This document shows positions 30,117-39,334 of a DNA stretch of 64,000 nucleotides, one piece after another. The first letter of the stretch is position 1, and every line of letters begins with the position of its first letter. A program made the translations under genes and the position numbers. Source of the stretch: Nitrosomonas ureae (GTDB lineage: Bacteria; Pseudomonadota; Gammaproteobacteria; Burkholderiales; Nitrosomonadaceae); NCBI RefSeq assembly GCF_900108305.1, contig NZ_FNUX01000001.1:186001-250000 (forward strand), read 5' to 3'. Below the pieces are notes generated by a model. It ran no database searches and was not told the origin of the DNA. It was given only the letters and a program-made list of their open reading frames with translations.

Positions 30117-31889
30117 ATGACCAGGATCACTACCCGTTCATATAATTTACAGTCTTTCCAAATGCTGCATGACTGCGGATTACCTCCGGTACTTGCACGT
30201 ATTTTTGCTGCACGGGGCATTGAAGACTCAAGCCAGCTCGAAACCGAACTGATACGCCTGATTCCATTCGGGCAACTCAAAAACATCACGGTGACCGCGG
30301 CCCTGCTTGCCGATGCCATTGCCGCAAAAAAGCGTCTGCTGATAATAGCTGATTACGACTCCGATGGCGCTACGGCATGTGCGGTCGGTATGCGCATTTT
30401 ACGCAAGTTTGGCGCCACCATTGACTATCTGGTACCCAATCGGTTTGAATTCGGATATGGCCTGACTCCGGAAATCGTACATCTGGCACACGAAACTAAG
30501 CAGCCTGATCTACTGATTACCGTCGATAACGGCATCGCCAGCGTTGAAGGCGTATCAGCCGCCAACCGCCTGGGCATGCAAGTAATCATCACCGATCATC
30601 ACTTGCCCGGCAATGAATTGCCTGCGGCCATGGCTATTATCAATCCCAATCAACCGAGCTGTCTCTTTCCCAGCAAAAGTATTGCCGGTGTAGGCGTCAT
30701 TTTTTATCTAATGCTGGCGCTACGCGCAGAATTGCGTCAACGTGGCGCTTTCGCAACAAGCCAGGAGCCGAATCTTGCCGGTTTCCTCGATCTGGTCGCA
30801 CTAGGTACCGTCGCCGATGTCGTCAAACTGGATAGTAATAACCGCATCCTGGTACAGCAGGGCTTAGAGCGGATCCGGAAGGGACGCGCTTGCGCGGGCA
30901 TCAATGCGCTATTGCAAGTATCACGGCGCGACTATGCGCAAATCTCCACCTATGAACTGGGCTTTATGCTGGGACCGCGACTCAATGCAGCGGGGAGATT
31001 GGACGATATGTCACTCGGCATTGAATGCTTGATTACCGATGATGAAGCCTATGCATTGGAAATTGCCAAACAGTTGGATGAACTGAACCGGCAACGCCGG
31101 GAAATTGAATCCACCATGCAGGAAAGCGCGTTGATCAAGCTGGAGGAAACCCTCAAAACCCGCGATGAACAAATTCAGACCGCCTATAGCATCTGCCTGT
31201 TCGATCAAGATTGGCACCAAGGCGTCATCGGCATACTCGCATCACGCATCAAGGATAAATATCACCGGCCGGTAATCATTTTTGCACCCGGCAGTCACGG
31301 CGAAATCAAAGGTTCCGGGCGATCAATCAACGGTTTTCATTTGCGCGATGCACTGGATCTGGTCGCTAAACGACACCCCGAGCTGATTAGAAAATTCGGC
31401 GGTCACGCTGCTGCTGCGGGATTGACTATCAATACCGGCGATCTTGAGAAATTCCGCGATGCTTTTGAGCGGGTGGCGCAAATCTTGCTGACACCCGCCA
31501 ATTTGACACAAGTCATCGAAACCGATGGTGATCTGGAGCCTGCAGAAATCAACCTGGAATTGGCGGCATACCTTGATCGTCAGGTGTGGGGGCAAGGTTT
31601 TCCTCAACCTTCGTTCAATGCCCGGTTTTATGTCGAAAGTCAACGCATTGTCGGCGAAAAACACTTGAAATTGAAGCTCAGAAAACTGGATTGCGCAGAC
31701 AACGATCAATTACGAAAATCGGATAATACTTTCGACGGCATCCTGTTTTTTCAGAACGACCCGCTGCCTGAGATCATCGACGCGGTGTATCGATTACAAC
31801 TCAATGAATACAATGGCAAAACATCTCTACAATTTCTGCTTGAACACTGGTTTCAAGCAGACTTACCCATAATCGGCAATGCATCCTGA
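30117..31889 (+). CDS. recJ: Single-stranded-DNA-specific exonuclease RecJ
   Basis: A 590-residue 5'-3' exonuclease of the DHH family. Motifs: IIADYDSDGATA (metal-binding Asp residues), ITVDNG, IITDHHLPG (DHH) and the C-terminal DHHA1 motif KFGGHAAAAGLTI. The frame is open from 30006, but the upstream part overlaps corC and looks non-conserved; the Met at 30117 is preferred although it lacks a clear ribosome-binding site. Confidence 0.96.
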   Translation: MTRITTRSYNLQSFQMLHDCGLPPVLARIFAARGIEDSSQLETELIRLIPFGQLKNITVTAALLADAIAAKKRLLIIADYDSDGATACAVGMRILRKFGATIDYLVPNRFEFGYGLTPEIVHLAHETKQPDLLITVDNGIASVEGVSAANRLGMQVIITDHHLPGNELPAAMAIINPNQPSCLFPSKSIAGVGVIFYLMLALRAELRQRGAFATSQEPNLAGFLDLVALGTVADVVKLDSNNRILVQQGLERIRKGRACAGINALLQVSRRDYAQISTYELGFMLGPRLNAAGRLDDMSLGIECLITDDEAYALEIAKQLDELNRQRREIESTMQESALIKLEETLKTRDEQIQTAYSICLFDQDWHQGVIGILASRIKDKYHRPVIIFAPGSHGEIKGSGRSINGFHLRDALDLVAKRHPELIRKFGGHAAAAGLTINTGDLEKFRDAFERVAQILLTPANLTQVIETDGDLEPAEINLELAAYLDRQVWGQGFPQPSFNARFYVESQRIVGEKHLKLKLRKLDCADNDQLRKSDNTFDGILFFQNDPLPEIIDAVYRLQLNEYNGKTSLQFLLEHWFQADLPIIGNAS

Positions 31890-33153
31890 ATTCACACTTA
31901 ATGGCGAATTAGCGGCTTTGCCGCATTTTCTAACCAGCCTGGCGATCGGCTTGCTGATCGGGTTGGAACGTGAGCGTAGCCCGGGATCTCGAGCAGGATT
32001 AAGAACTTTTGCGCTGGTTGCATTATTCGGCACGCTGGCTGCCATGCTGTCGGAAAAAGCCACGCCCTGGCTGCTGCCGAGCGGCTTGGTGATTGTCGGT
32101 CTGATGACCATCTCCGCTTATCTCCGCGCCAAAGACAAAAACGCGGATCCGGGCACTACGACAGTAGCCGCGATCCTGGTCTGCTATGGCCTGGGTGCCG
32201 CAGTGTGGTACGGTTACAATAACCTGGCCGTCATGCTGGCGATTATCACCACAATATTGCTGTATTTCAAAGCGGAATTGCACGGCATCACGCAGAATCT
32301 GAGCCGGCGCGATTTGATTTCGGTATTACAGTTTGCCGTACTGTCGTTTATTATCCTGCCGATCCTGCCGGATAAGAATTTTGGGCCTTATGAGGCAACC
32401 AATCCTCATCAGATCTGGCTCATGGTGGTATTGATATCGGGCGTCAGCCTGGCGGGGTATATCGCACTGCGGCTCATCAGGCAACGTCATGGCGGCGCTA
32501 TTTTGGGGTTATTCGGCGGACTGGTTTCCAGTACCGCCACAACGCTGGTATACGCGCGCCGCAGCGTTGAAAATCAGAGTTTCACTCAACTGGCCGTCGT
32601 GGTTATCCTGATCGCCAACCTGACCGTGTTGATCCGTTTGGCCATTATCAGCACGGTGGTTTCTCCCGCCATATTGCCGCAATTGCTACCCGTTCTGGGC
32701 AGCGGCTTTCTATTAGGGGCAAGTGTTACGGCTTACTGGTGGCACAAACTCAGCAGGCTGCAAGAAGATGCACCCATGCCGGAAATCAAGAATCCTACCG
32801 AGATTCGCACCGCAGCGACTTTTGGGCTGATTTATGGCGTTGTTCTGTTCTGTGCCGCATGGCTTTCCGACATCGCAGGCAGCCGAGGATTATACGTGGT
32901 CGCGCTGATCTCCGGCTTAACCGATGTCGATGCCATCACCTTGTCAAGCTTGCGTTTATACGAACTGGGCAAACTGGAAATCTCGCAAACCGTCATAGCC
33001 ATTTCATTGGGATTGCTCTCCAACATCGGCTTCAAACTGGGGCTTATTTTTTTCTTCGGCCACCGTTTATTAGCGAAACAATGTATTTCGGGCATGCTGG
33101 CAACGGCTGGCGGCATTGGACTGGCGTTGCTGTTTTTGATTGAGCCGATCTGA
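31879..33153 (+). CDS. MgtC/SapB-type membrane protein with DUF4010 domain
   Basis: 424 residues with about 12 hydrophobic segments. The N-terminal third resembles MgtC (AIGLLIGLERER, RTFALVALFGTLAAML); the remainder fits DUF4010 (GLFGGLVSSTATTLVYARRS and GLTDVDAITLS). Function is unknown, and ion transport is only a guess. It overlaps recJ by 11 bases, so it is co-translated. Confidence 0.82.
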   Translation: MHPEFTLNGELAALPHFLTSLAIGLLIGLERERSPGSRAGLRTFALVALFGTLAAMLSEKATPWLLPSGLVIVGLMTISAYLRAKDKNADPGTTTVAAILVCYGLGAAVWYGYNNLAVMLAIITTILLYFKAELHGITQNLSRRDLISVLQFAVLSFIILPILPDKNFGPYEATNPHQIWLMVVLISGVSLAGYIALRLIRQRHGGAILGLFGGLVSSTATTLVYARRSVENQSFTQLAVVVILIANLTVLIRLAIISTVVSPAILPQLLPVLGSGFLLGASVTAYWWHKLSRLQEDAPMPEIKNPTEIRTAATFGLIYGVVLFCAAWLSDIAGSRGLYVVALISGLTDVDAITLSSLRLYELGKLEISQTVIAISLGLLSNIGFKLGLIFFFGHRLLAKQCISGMLATAGGIGLALLFLIEPI

Positions 33154-33169
33154 CAAGAAATTTCCGCAC

Positions 33170-33925
33170 ATGAGTTTTCCCATCGATATCCGTGAACAAG
33201 CCGGGGTGCGCACATTGCATTTCGGCTCCGACTGGATCCAGGGCGCGATGCGCATTGCGCGCCCCTGGCGCTTGGAACTCGACTACACCCGGGAAATGAT
33301 GGCCAGCCTGCTGCTGAGAGACCATGCGAACTTTCCGCGCACCGTGCTGTTGATCGGCCTTGGCGCAGCATCACTGACCAAATTTATTTATCGTCACTAT
33401 CCGCTAGCGGAACTCACCGTGGTCGAAATCGAACCGAGCGTGGTAGCCGCAGCCAGGCAATTCTTCAAACTGCCGCAAGACCCGTCACGCCTCAATATCG
33501 TAATTGCAGACGGCTCACAGTATATCGCCGGTCATGACACGACTTACGACCTGATCCTGGTGGATGGTTTCGATGCCAATGCGCGCCCCGGTGAACTGAA
33601 TAGGCTGCCGTTTTACCGGATGTGCCGCGCGCGATTGAACCATAACGGCATTCTTGCAGTGAATTTACTCGGGCGCAGCCGCGGGTACCAGTCCAGCCTG
33701 GAGCGCATCAAAACATCGTTCGGCGAACGCGCCCTGGCTTTCCCTTCGTGCGACAGCGGCAACGTCATAGCGCTGGCCACAACCGGAGAGAAAATAGAAA
33801 TCACACTGAATGAACTCAGGAAACAGGCTCTCGAACTGAAAGAAAGAACCGACCTCAACCTGCTGCCGACGCTGGTGCGCCTGGAGCAGGCAAAATCCTG
33901 TCCGGGTGGAATTCTGACTATTTAA
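33170..33925 (+). CDS. Spermidine synthase-like methyltransferase-fold protein
   Basis: 251 residues with the spermidine synthase/Rossmann fold: VLLIGLGAASLTKF (cofactor loop), VVEIEPSVV, IADGSQYI and DLILVDGFDA. It lacks a clear aminopropyltransferase N-terminal tetramerisation domain, so true polyamine synthesis is doubtful. The chosen start is ATG 33170; a TTG at 33140 inside the upstream gene is possible. Confidence 0.78.
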   Translation: MSFPIDIREQAGVRTLHFGSDWIQGAMRIARPWRLELDYTREMMASLLLRDHANFPRTVLLIGLGAASLTKFIYRHYPLAELTVVEIEPSVVAAARQFFKLPQDPSRLNIVIADGSQYIAGHDTTYDLILVDGFDANARPGELNRLPFYRMCRARLNHNGILAVNLLGRSRGYQSSLERIKTSFGERALAFPSCDSGNVIALATTGEKIEITLNELRKQALELKERTDLNLLPTLVRLEQAKSCPGGILTI

Positions 33926-33962
33926 CAAAAGGTAAAAAGAACTCTGCTGACCCCGTTTTCTG

Positions 33963-34739
33963 CTAATCACACACTCCCAAATTTTGCAATGGATTATCCA
34001 ATTCAAAAACAATGTTTCCATTTTGTGATAACTCAGGAGCAAAACGCAGTGATGCCCAATATTCGTTAACATTACCATCCTGACTAATCACAGTGACTCT
34101 TGGAATATGCAGACGGAAATTATCATCCACTAGAGAACCGGTTCGAACACAACCGTCTTTTTCTACAACCACACCAGTCAATTGACTGCACTGATCTTCT
34201 TTATTTCCCCCAACCACATTGCCCCCTCCTGTAGGAGCCGGCGCATTCTCTTTACATTGTAGATTACCTTTAATTTTATTCTGCTGGATTTCAATGCTGG
34301 CGGTATTCTGAAAAACCTGCACACTACCTCCTACCTGGTTACGCAATGCTTTGAATGGCGACGCGTTGCTCTCGAATTGGATATCGCCATCAATGATGCT
34401 GTCGCTAATGACGCTGCCTCCCCCTTGCTTCAACTGAACTGATCCACCAATCCTGGAATTATCCAGGATATTGATTTGTTGTGAATTATCAGCCTGAATA
34501 TTACCGATCACCACTATTCTCTGTGCGACCAGTGTTGCATTATTTTCAATCTTGATGGTGCCTAAAACTCGCGTGCTATCCAAACTACAGTTCGTATTAC
34601 TAGGCACCAGCAAATTATCAACCGTGGTAACACCAAGACTACTGCTACAAATCGTTTCTTCAGCAATTGCCGTGGCAGTCAGCATGATCAATACAAAACC
34701 AAGAAGTTTTGGATGGCTATTGAGGATAAATCTATACAT
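33963..34739 (-). CDS. Secreted repeat protein, predicted right-handed beta-helix
   Basis: 258 residues with a signal peptide (about 1-26). Residues about 60-175 contain roughly five imperfect ~20-residue units beginning with patterns such as GNIQADN, GSVQLKQ, GDIQFES, GSVQVFQ and GNLQCKE, the kind of periodicity expected of a beta-helix. Six or seven cysteines suggest disulfides in the periplasm or outside. The function is unknown. AAGGAG lies 9 bases before the start. It converges with the spermidine-synthase-like gene. Confidence 0.75.
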   Translation of the reverse strand: MYRFILNSHPKLLGFVLIMLTATAIAEETICSSSLGVTTVDNLLVPSNTNCSLDSTRVLGTIKIENNATLVAQRIVVIGNIQADNSQQINILDNSRIGGSVQLKQGGGSVISDSIIDGDIQFESNASPFKALRNQVGGSVQVFQNTASIEIQQNKIKGNLQCKENAPAPTGGGNVVGGNKEDQCSQLTGVVVEKDGCVRTGSLVDDNFRLHIPRVTVISQDGNVNEYWASLRFAPELSQNGNIVFELDNPLQNLGVCD

Positions 34740-34906
34740 AGTTTTAACTCCTTATAAAATACATACATTTAATGCCGAAACACAATGATAACAAGAATGT
34801 CAGAGACCGAATTAGTTTAGTTTTTGAGCTCATAAAATGAGCAGAATCCGAGAGCGTCAAGCAAATAAAATTAACAGATTTGCCAGTTCACAAACAAAAA
34901 GTGCAG

Positions 34907-34946
34907 AATCAAGAATATAGATTGTCAAGCTTAAATATTTGCGATT
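34907..34946 (+). repeat. AT-rich repeat, copy A
   Basis: A 40-base element whose sequence (aatcaagaatatagattgtc at its start) matches the element at 36698-36737 at about 80 percent. Its ends are imperfect inverted repeats of each other (aatc...aatat versus atatt...gatt). Confidence 0.5.
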
Positions 34947-35003
34947 CATCGACAACGTGATTCGGTGCCTGAACTCGTTCTCAGAGTTTCTTTCGATGCG
35001 GAG

Positions 35004-35627
35004 TCACTGATAGATAGCATTATTATGGAAGATCCAGCCATTCACATGAATTCCTTCAGGATCATCATGTGTCCAATGAATGACTCCACCTTTATCATTC
35101 CATTCATATTCCCCGAAAAATTCAATTTTATCATTTAGGGATAATCCATCAATTCTTGGCGCTAAATCTATATTATGAGCGATCAGCAGCGTCTGCTTTG
35201 ATTTTAACTCAATGATAAATCTTTGATGACGGCTGCCGTCGAGATCATCCGATAAAATGGAAATCACAACACCTGATCCATAAACTTGCACATTACTCTG
35301 ACCACTTCCGAATAATTGAGCGAGTAATTCATCGCTATCAGGCTCCAACGCTATAAAATTCGAAATTACTCCGACTTTTAAAAGCCCATTGAAAACATCA
35401 CCATAAGCATAGACATCTTCTCCGACAGTTCCAAGATAATTGCCTGTATCGGGATAGTAGCGCACCAAATAATTATTTAAACTAAACGTTCCTGTGTTAG
35501 CAGGACTAAAAAACTCCGGATAAGATTCTTCAGCAAAATTAAATAATTTATTACTATTCACCAAGAGGTTTTCAGCACATGCAATTACCGGAGCTAATAT
35601 TAAAAACAATAAAATAGTAAATCTCAT
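35004..35627 (-). CDS. Exported protein with C-terminal DUF3465 domain
   Basis: 207 residues: a signal peptide (about 1-18), an N-terminal module (about 20-85) with FAEESYPEFF and YYPDTGNYLG followed by VYAYGDVF, and a C-terminal DUF3465 domain (about 115-205) marked by SRHQRFIIEL, IAHNIDLAPR and the end motif GGVIHWTHDDPEG. DUF3465 alone is usually a short exported protein; here it is joined to a second domain. Function is unknown. The ribosome-binding site is weak. Confidence 0.8.
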   Translation of the reverse strand: MRFTILLFLILAPVIACAENLLVNSNKLFNFAEESYPEFFSPANTGTFSLNNYLVRYYPDTGNYLGTVGEDVYAYGDVFNGLLKVGVISNFIALEPDSDELLAQLFGSGQSNVQVYGSGVVISILSDDLDGSRHQRFIIELKSKQTLLIAHNIDLAPRIDGLSLNDKIEFFGEYEWNDKGGVIHWTHDDPEGIHVNGWIFHNNAIYQ

Positions 35628-35886
35628 GGCTAGGCGTTGATTCCCAATATAACTAACTCATAAACAATCAAGGATATTTTTCTCATAAAAAGCATTCATA
35701 TAAAAAATGAATGGGTAGATTCGTTACGGCAGGATTTTATGAATCTAAACTCTCACGCAGACACAACAGCGCCGCTCTTGTGTAGTATTGATGACAGATT
35801 GGCTAGGTGGATTGCTAAATTTCCTATATAGTCCGACTCATGGATGAAAATCGAGATCCGGATAGCGGCTTACCACGATACAAATT

Positions 35887-36648
35887 ATGACAAATTCGGA
35901 TTTACTGTATTCGCAAATACCTATAGAAAGAATTGATTCGATTGGTCATCAAACACTGCTACAGGAATTTCAGGAAGTTGGTGAAGCTTTTCTAAGGGAA
36001 TTTAAGATACGCTGCAATCTCCTTCCAAACAGTAGTTTTATGGATATTGGCTGTGGTATAGGACGGCTCGCGATTCCGTTGACCGATTATCTGGATGCTA
36101 CAGGCCGCTATGAGGGATTCGACATAACACCAGAGAATATCAAATGGTGTCAACATCATATTACGACTTGCCGCTCGAATTTCAGCTTTCAGGTAGCAGA
36201 TATCTTCAATCATCGTTATAACCCAAAGGGACGTTATCCAGCCCGAGAGTATCTGTTTCCTTATCAAGAAAATACATTCGATGTTGCCTGCGCTGCATCT
36301 GTTTTCACTCATCTTCTTGCAGAAGATAGTGAGCATTATCTTTCTGAAATAACAAGAGTTCTAAAACCAGATGGTTATTTTCTTGGAACATACTTTTTAC
36401 TCAATGAGCCATCTGTTAAAGCACTCAAAGAGCAAAAAAGTAGCCAGCCGTTTTTTCATGAGATTAAGAATTGCTGGGTCATTGATCCACAGATTCCGGA
36501 AGCTGCCGTCGCATACGATGAAGCTTTTATAGCTGAGATTTATCGTAAGGCTGGATTAGAAATTAAGGAAATACACTATGGTTTATGGTCTGGAAGAGAA
36601 CCGACAGTTTATGGCGGCTATCAAGATATGATCATAGCAAAAAAATGA
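35887..36648 (+). CDS. Class I SAM-dependent methyltransferase
   Basis: 253 residues with the Rossmann methyltransferase motifs: FMDIGCGIGRLAIPL (motif I, about 51-65), YEGFDITPENIKW, and VFTHLLAEDSEHYLSEITRVLKPDG (shown here in parts: VFTHLL and RVLKPDGYF). The substrate cannot be deduced. It stands alone on the plus strand between gene-poor gaps, which suggests an accessory gene. Confidence 0.85.
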   Translation: MTNSDLLYSQIPIERIDSIGHQTLLQEFQEVGEAFLREFKIRCNLLPNSSFMDIGCGIGRLAIPLTDYLDATGRYEGFDITPENIKWCQHHITTCRSNFSFQVADIFNHRYNPKGRYPAREYLFPYQENTFDVACAASVFTHLLAEDSEHYLSEITRVLKPDGYFLGTYFLLNEPSVKALKEQKSSQPFFHEIKNCWVIDPQIPEAAVAYDEAFIAEIYRKAGLEIKEIHYGLWSGREPTVYGGYQDMIIAKK

Positions 36649-37020
36649 CATCGTAATTATTGTTTCAAAATAAACAAAGGGGCAAGGGCAAGCACAAAAT
36701 CGAAAATATAGATTATCGAACATAAATATTTTCGATTAACGATTTCCCATGATGATAAATTCAAGCAATTGATATTAATATAGAATTCTATTATAATCTA
36801 CGATCTCTCCGAACCGCCTTCCAATACATTCCATTCTCATGTCGGCATGTGAATTCTAAAATTTCATAAGCAACAAGAGTATTATTCACCCTGTTCTGAA
36901 TGTTGGGTGAGTTAATATTGGAACCCAAGCTATAAGATACTTACCGGTATCGGGTTCTGCTGCCATTAGCTCTCAGTCAAATCAATATCATACAGTTAAT
37001 CAATTTATAACCAAGGCATT
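36649..37020. other. Gene-free region upstream of the ABC-F gene
   Basis: An AT-rich gap of 372 bases. It holds the repeat copy B at 36698-36737 and presumably the promoter of the ABC-F gene. No other gene is seen. Confidence 0.4.
36698..36737 (+). repeat. AT-rich repeat, copy B, with 12-bp inverted ends
   Basis: Arms 36698-36709 (aatcgaaaatat) and 36726-36737 (atattttcgatt) are perfect reverse complements around a 16-base loop. The whole element resembles copy A at 34907-34946 in the same orientation. Confidence 0.55.
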
Positions 37021-38874
37021 GTGTTAGACATTCAATCTTTAACCTACTTACAGGGTGGCATGCCGTTGCTGGAGAATTGCAATTTGCAAATTTTTTCCAA
37101 TCAGCGCGTGGGCCTGGTCGGTAAGAATGGCAGCGGCAAATCGACTTTGTTCCGGTTGATTCGCGGCGTGCTCAAACCGGATAGTGGAGAAGTGAGCTTC
37201 CAATCCGGGAAAACGGTCGCTTTTGTCGAACAGGAGATCATCGATTCTGATCAATCGGCTATTGCATTCGTGTTGGATGGCGATGTAGAGCTGTGTCAGC
37301 TGGAGAAAATTCTGGCGCAGGTCGAACATGATGCAGCCTGGTTTGAAGCGCAGCAACGCTACGAAACGATTGGTGGCTATAGCGCACGATCACGGGCAGC
37401 GCAGTTATTGAATGGATTGGGATTCGCTCATTCTATATTGGAGAAACCGGTCAATCATTTTTCCGGCGGCTGGCGCATGCGTCTGAATCTGGCCCGTGCC
37501 TTAATGCATCGCGCTGACTTGTTGTTGCTGGATGAGCCTACCAATCACCTGGATCTCGAAGCCATTCTTTGGCTGGAGCAGTATTTGGCACGCTATCCGG
37601 GAAGTGTGATCGTTGTTTCTCACGATCGTGAGTTTCTCAATGCTTGCGTGCAGCGCATTGCGCATATCAACAACCGGAAAATTGATAGCTATAGCGGCAA
37701 CTACGATGATTTCGAGCGCGCGCGGGCTGAACATCTTGCGCAACATGTCCAGGCGTTTCAACAACAACAGAAACAGATTGCGCACATGGAAGATTTTGTG
37801 CGGCGCTTTCGTGCCAAGGCAACCAAAGCCAAACAGGCGCAAAGCCGGATCAAGGCCTTGGATCGGCTGGCGCGTCTTGCACCGGTGCACATTGAAGACG
37901 GTCATTTTGGGCTACAGATTGAAGCGCCTGAACGCAGCCCTGATGTTTTGCTGCGGATAAAAGACATGAGCTTTGGTTACGGTGATCATCAGCTATTCCA
38001 GCATGTCAATCTTGTGCTGCAAGCCGGTGCGCGCATTGCATTACTGGGACCGAACGGTGCTGGAAAATCCACCTTGATAAAATTAATGACCGGGGAAATC
38101 AAGCCCACTTCAGGTTTTATTGAGCAAGCGCCTAACATCGGGATTGGCTACTTTGCCCAGCATCAGCTGGAAAATCTCGATAGTGAATCCACACCTTTGC
38201 AACATATGAAACGGCTTGATCCGGCGCAAACCGAATTGAGTTTGCGTAATTTTCTGGGCAGGTTTGGTCTGGGCGGGGATCACGAAGATCGTCCGGTAGC
38301 AACCTTCTCCGGTGGAGAAAAGAGCCGCTTGGCGCTGGCAATGCTGGCATGGCAAAAACCCCATTTTCTATTGCTGGATGAACCCACTAATCATTTGGAT
38401 CTGGATATGCGCGATGCCCTAACGCTGGCGTTGGAGGCCTATACCGGGGCTGTGGTGCTGGTTTCGCATGATCGCAGCCTGGTGCGTGCGGTAGCGGATG
38501 AATTGTGGCTGGTGGCGGATGGTCAAGCGCAATTGCTGGATGGCGATTTGGAAGATTATAAACGCTGGATAGAGGCTCGCCGTGCCAGAGAAGCTGAAGA
38601 ATTACGCTCAGCCGCACCCAAAACGCAAGTTAAGGTAGCAGCCAGACCAAACAAGAAGATTCTGCTGTCCAGGCAATCAAAACTTGAAGCTGCTTTGACG
38701 ATTGCACAGAAAGAATTGACCGAGGCAAACCGCCGCTTGGCAGATCCGGCTACTTATGCGAACTGTTCCCGGAATGAAATTGATCAACTGAGTGAGACGC
38801 TCGTCACACTCGAGAAAAAAGTAGCGGAATTGGAGGAAAATTGGCTGGAGCTGGAAATGGCGCTGGAAGAATAG
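37021..38874 (+). CDS. ABC-F family ATPase (YheS-like; GTG start)
   Basis: 617 residues with two ABC domains and no membrane part. Walker A motifs: GKNGSGKS at 34-41 and GPNGAGKS near 345; signatures FSGGWRMRLNLARAL and FSGGEKSRLALAML; LLLDEPTNHLDL occurs twice. A charged linker between the domains and a C-terminal coiled-coil (about 540-615) match the YheS/Uup group of ABC-F proteins, which act on ribosomes. AAGG lies before the GTG start. Confidence 0.93.
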   Translation: MLDIQSLTYLQGGMPLLENCNLQIFSNQRVGLVGKNGSGKSTLFRLIRGVLKPDSGEVSFQSGKTVAFVEQEIIDSDQSAIAFVLDGDVELCQLEKILAQVEHDAAWFEAQQRYETIGGYSARSRAAQLLNGLGFAHSILEKPVNHFSGGWRMRLNLARALMHRADLLLLDEPTNHLDLEAILWLEQYLARYPGSVIVVSHDREFLNACVQRIAHINNRKIDSYSGNYDDFERARAEHLAQHVQAFQQQQKQIAHMEDFVRRFRAKATKAKQAQSRIKALDRLARLAPVHIEDGHFGLQIEAPERSPDVLLRIKDMSFGYGDHQLFQHVNLVLQAGARIALLGPNGAGKSTLIKLMTGEIKPTSGFIEQAPNIGIGYFAQHQLENLDSESTPLQHMKRLDPAQTELSLRNFLGRFGLGGDHEDRPVATFSGGEKSRLALAMLAWQKPHFLLLDEPTNHLDLDMRDALTLALEAYTGAVVLVSHDRSLVRAVADELWLVADGQAQLLDGDLEDYKRWIEARRAREAEELRSAAPKTQVKVAARPNKKILLSRQSKLEAALTIAQKELTEANRRLADPATYANCSRNEIDQLSETLVTLEKKVAELEENWLELEMALEE

Positions 38875-38912
38875 CGCAAGCGATATCTGCACCGCCTGCG
38901 GGCAGAGTCCGG

Positions 38913-39236
38913 TTAAACCTGCATATTCATAATTTCCTGGTAGGCGGTTACCAGCTTGTTTCTGACTTGAACCATCGATTGAAAGGAAACGTTGGCCTTT
39001 TGCAGTGAAATCATTACCTCATGCAAATCCACATTGGATTGGTCGCTGACAAACTGTTCGCTCAATCTGTCAGCACTCACCTGCGATTTATTGACTTGAT
39101 CAATAGCGGATTTAAGCTTTTCGCTAAAATCAACGCTGGCTACTTCATCATTGCCCAATTGTTTTTTGGTGCCGGAAGCAAGCGCTGAAGCCGCTTGCAA
39201 CTGCTGCAAAATATTATCAATTCCGTTCTTGTCCAT
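38913..39236 (-). CDS. fliE: Flagellar hook-basal body protein FliE
   Basis: A 107-residue rod-MS ring adaptor. The C-terminal helix with [21 protein letters not shown] (parts: [12 protein letters not shown] and [13 protein letters not shown]) is diagnostic. It is on the minus strand, downstream of the fleR-like gene and about 3 kb from fliF, which is divergent, instead of heading a fliE-fliF operon. Confidence 0.95.
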   Translation of the reverse strand: MDKNGIDNILQQLQAASALASGTKKQLGNDEVASVDFSEKLKSAIDQVNKSQVSADRLSEQFVSDQSNVDLHEVMISLQKANVSFQSMVQVRNKLVTAYQEIMNMQV

Positions 39237-39334
39237 GATTCACCTCAACATCAATTTTTCAAACTATCGCTCAGAATCCAGAAATGCTCAAATATTATAT
39301 AAAGTTGCGCGTAACTGTCTATAGGCAATAGGTG

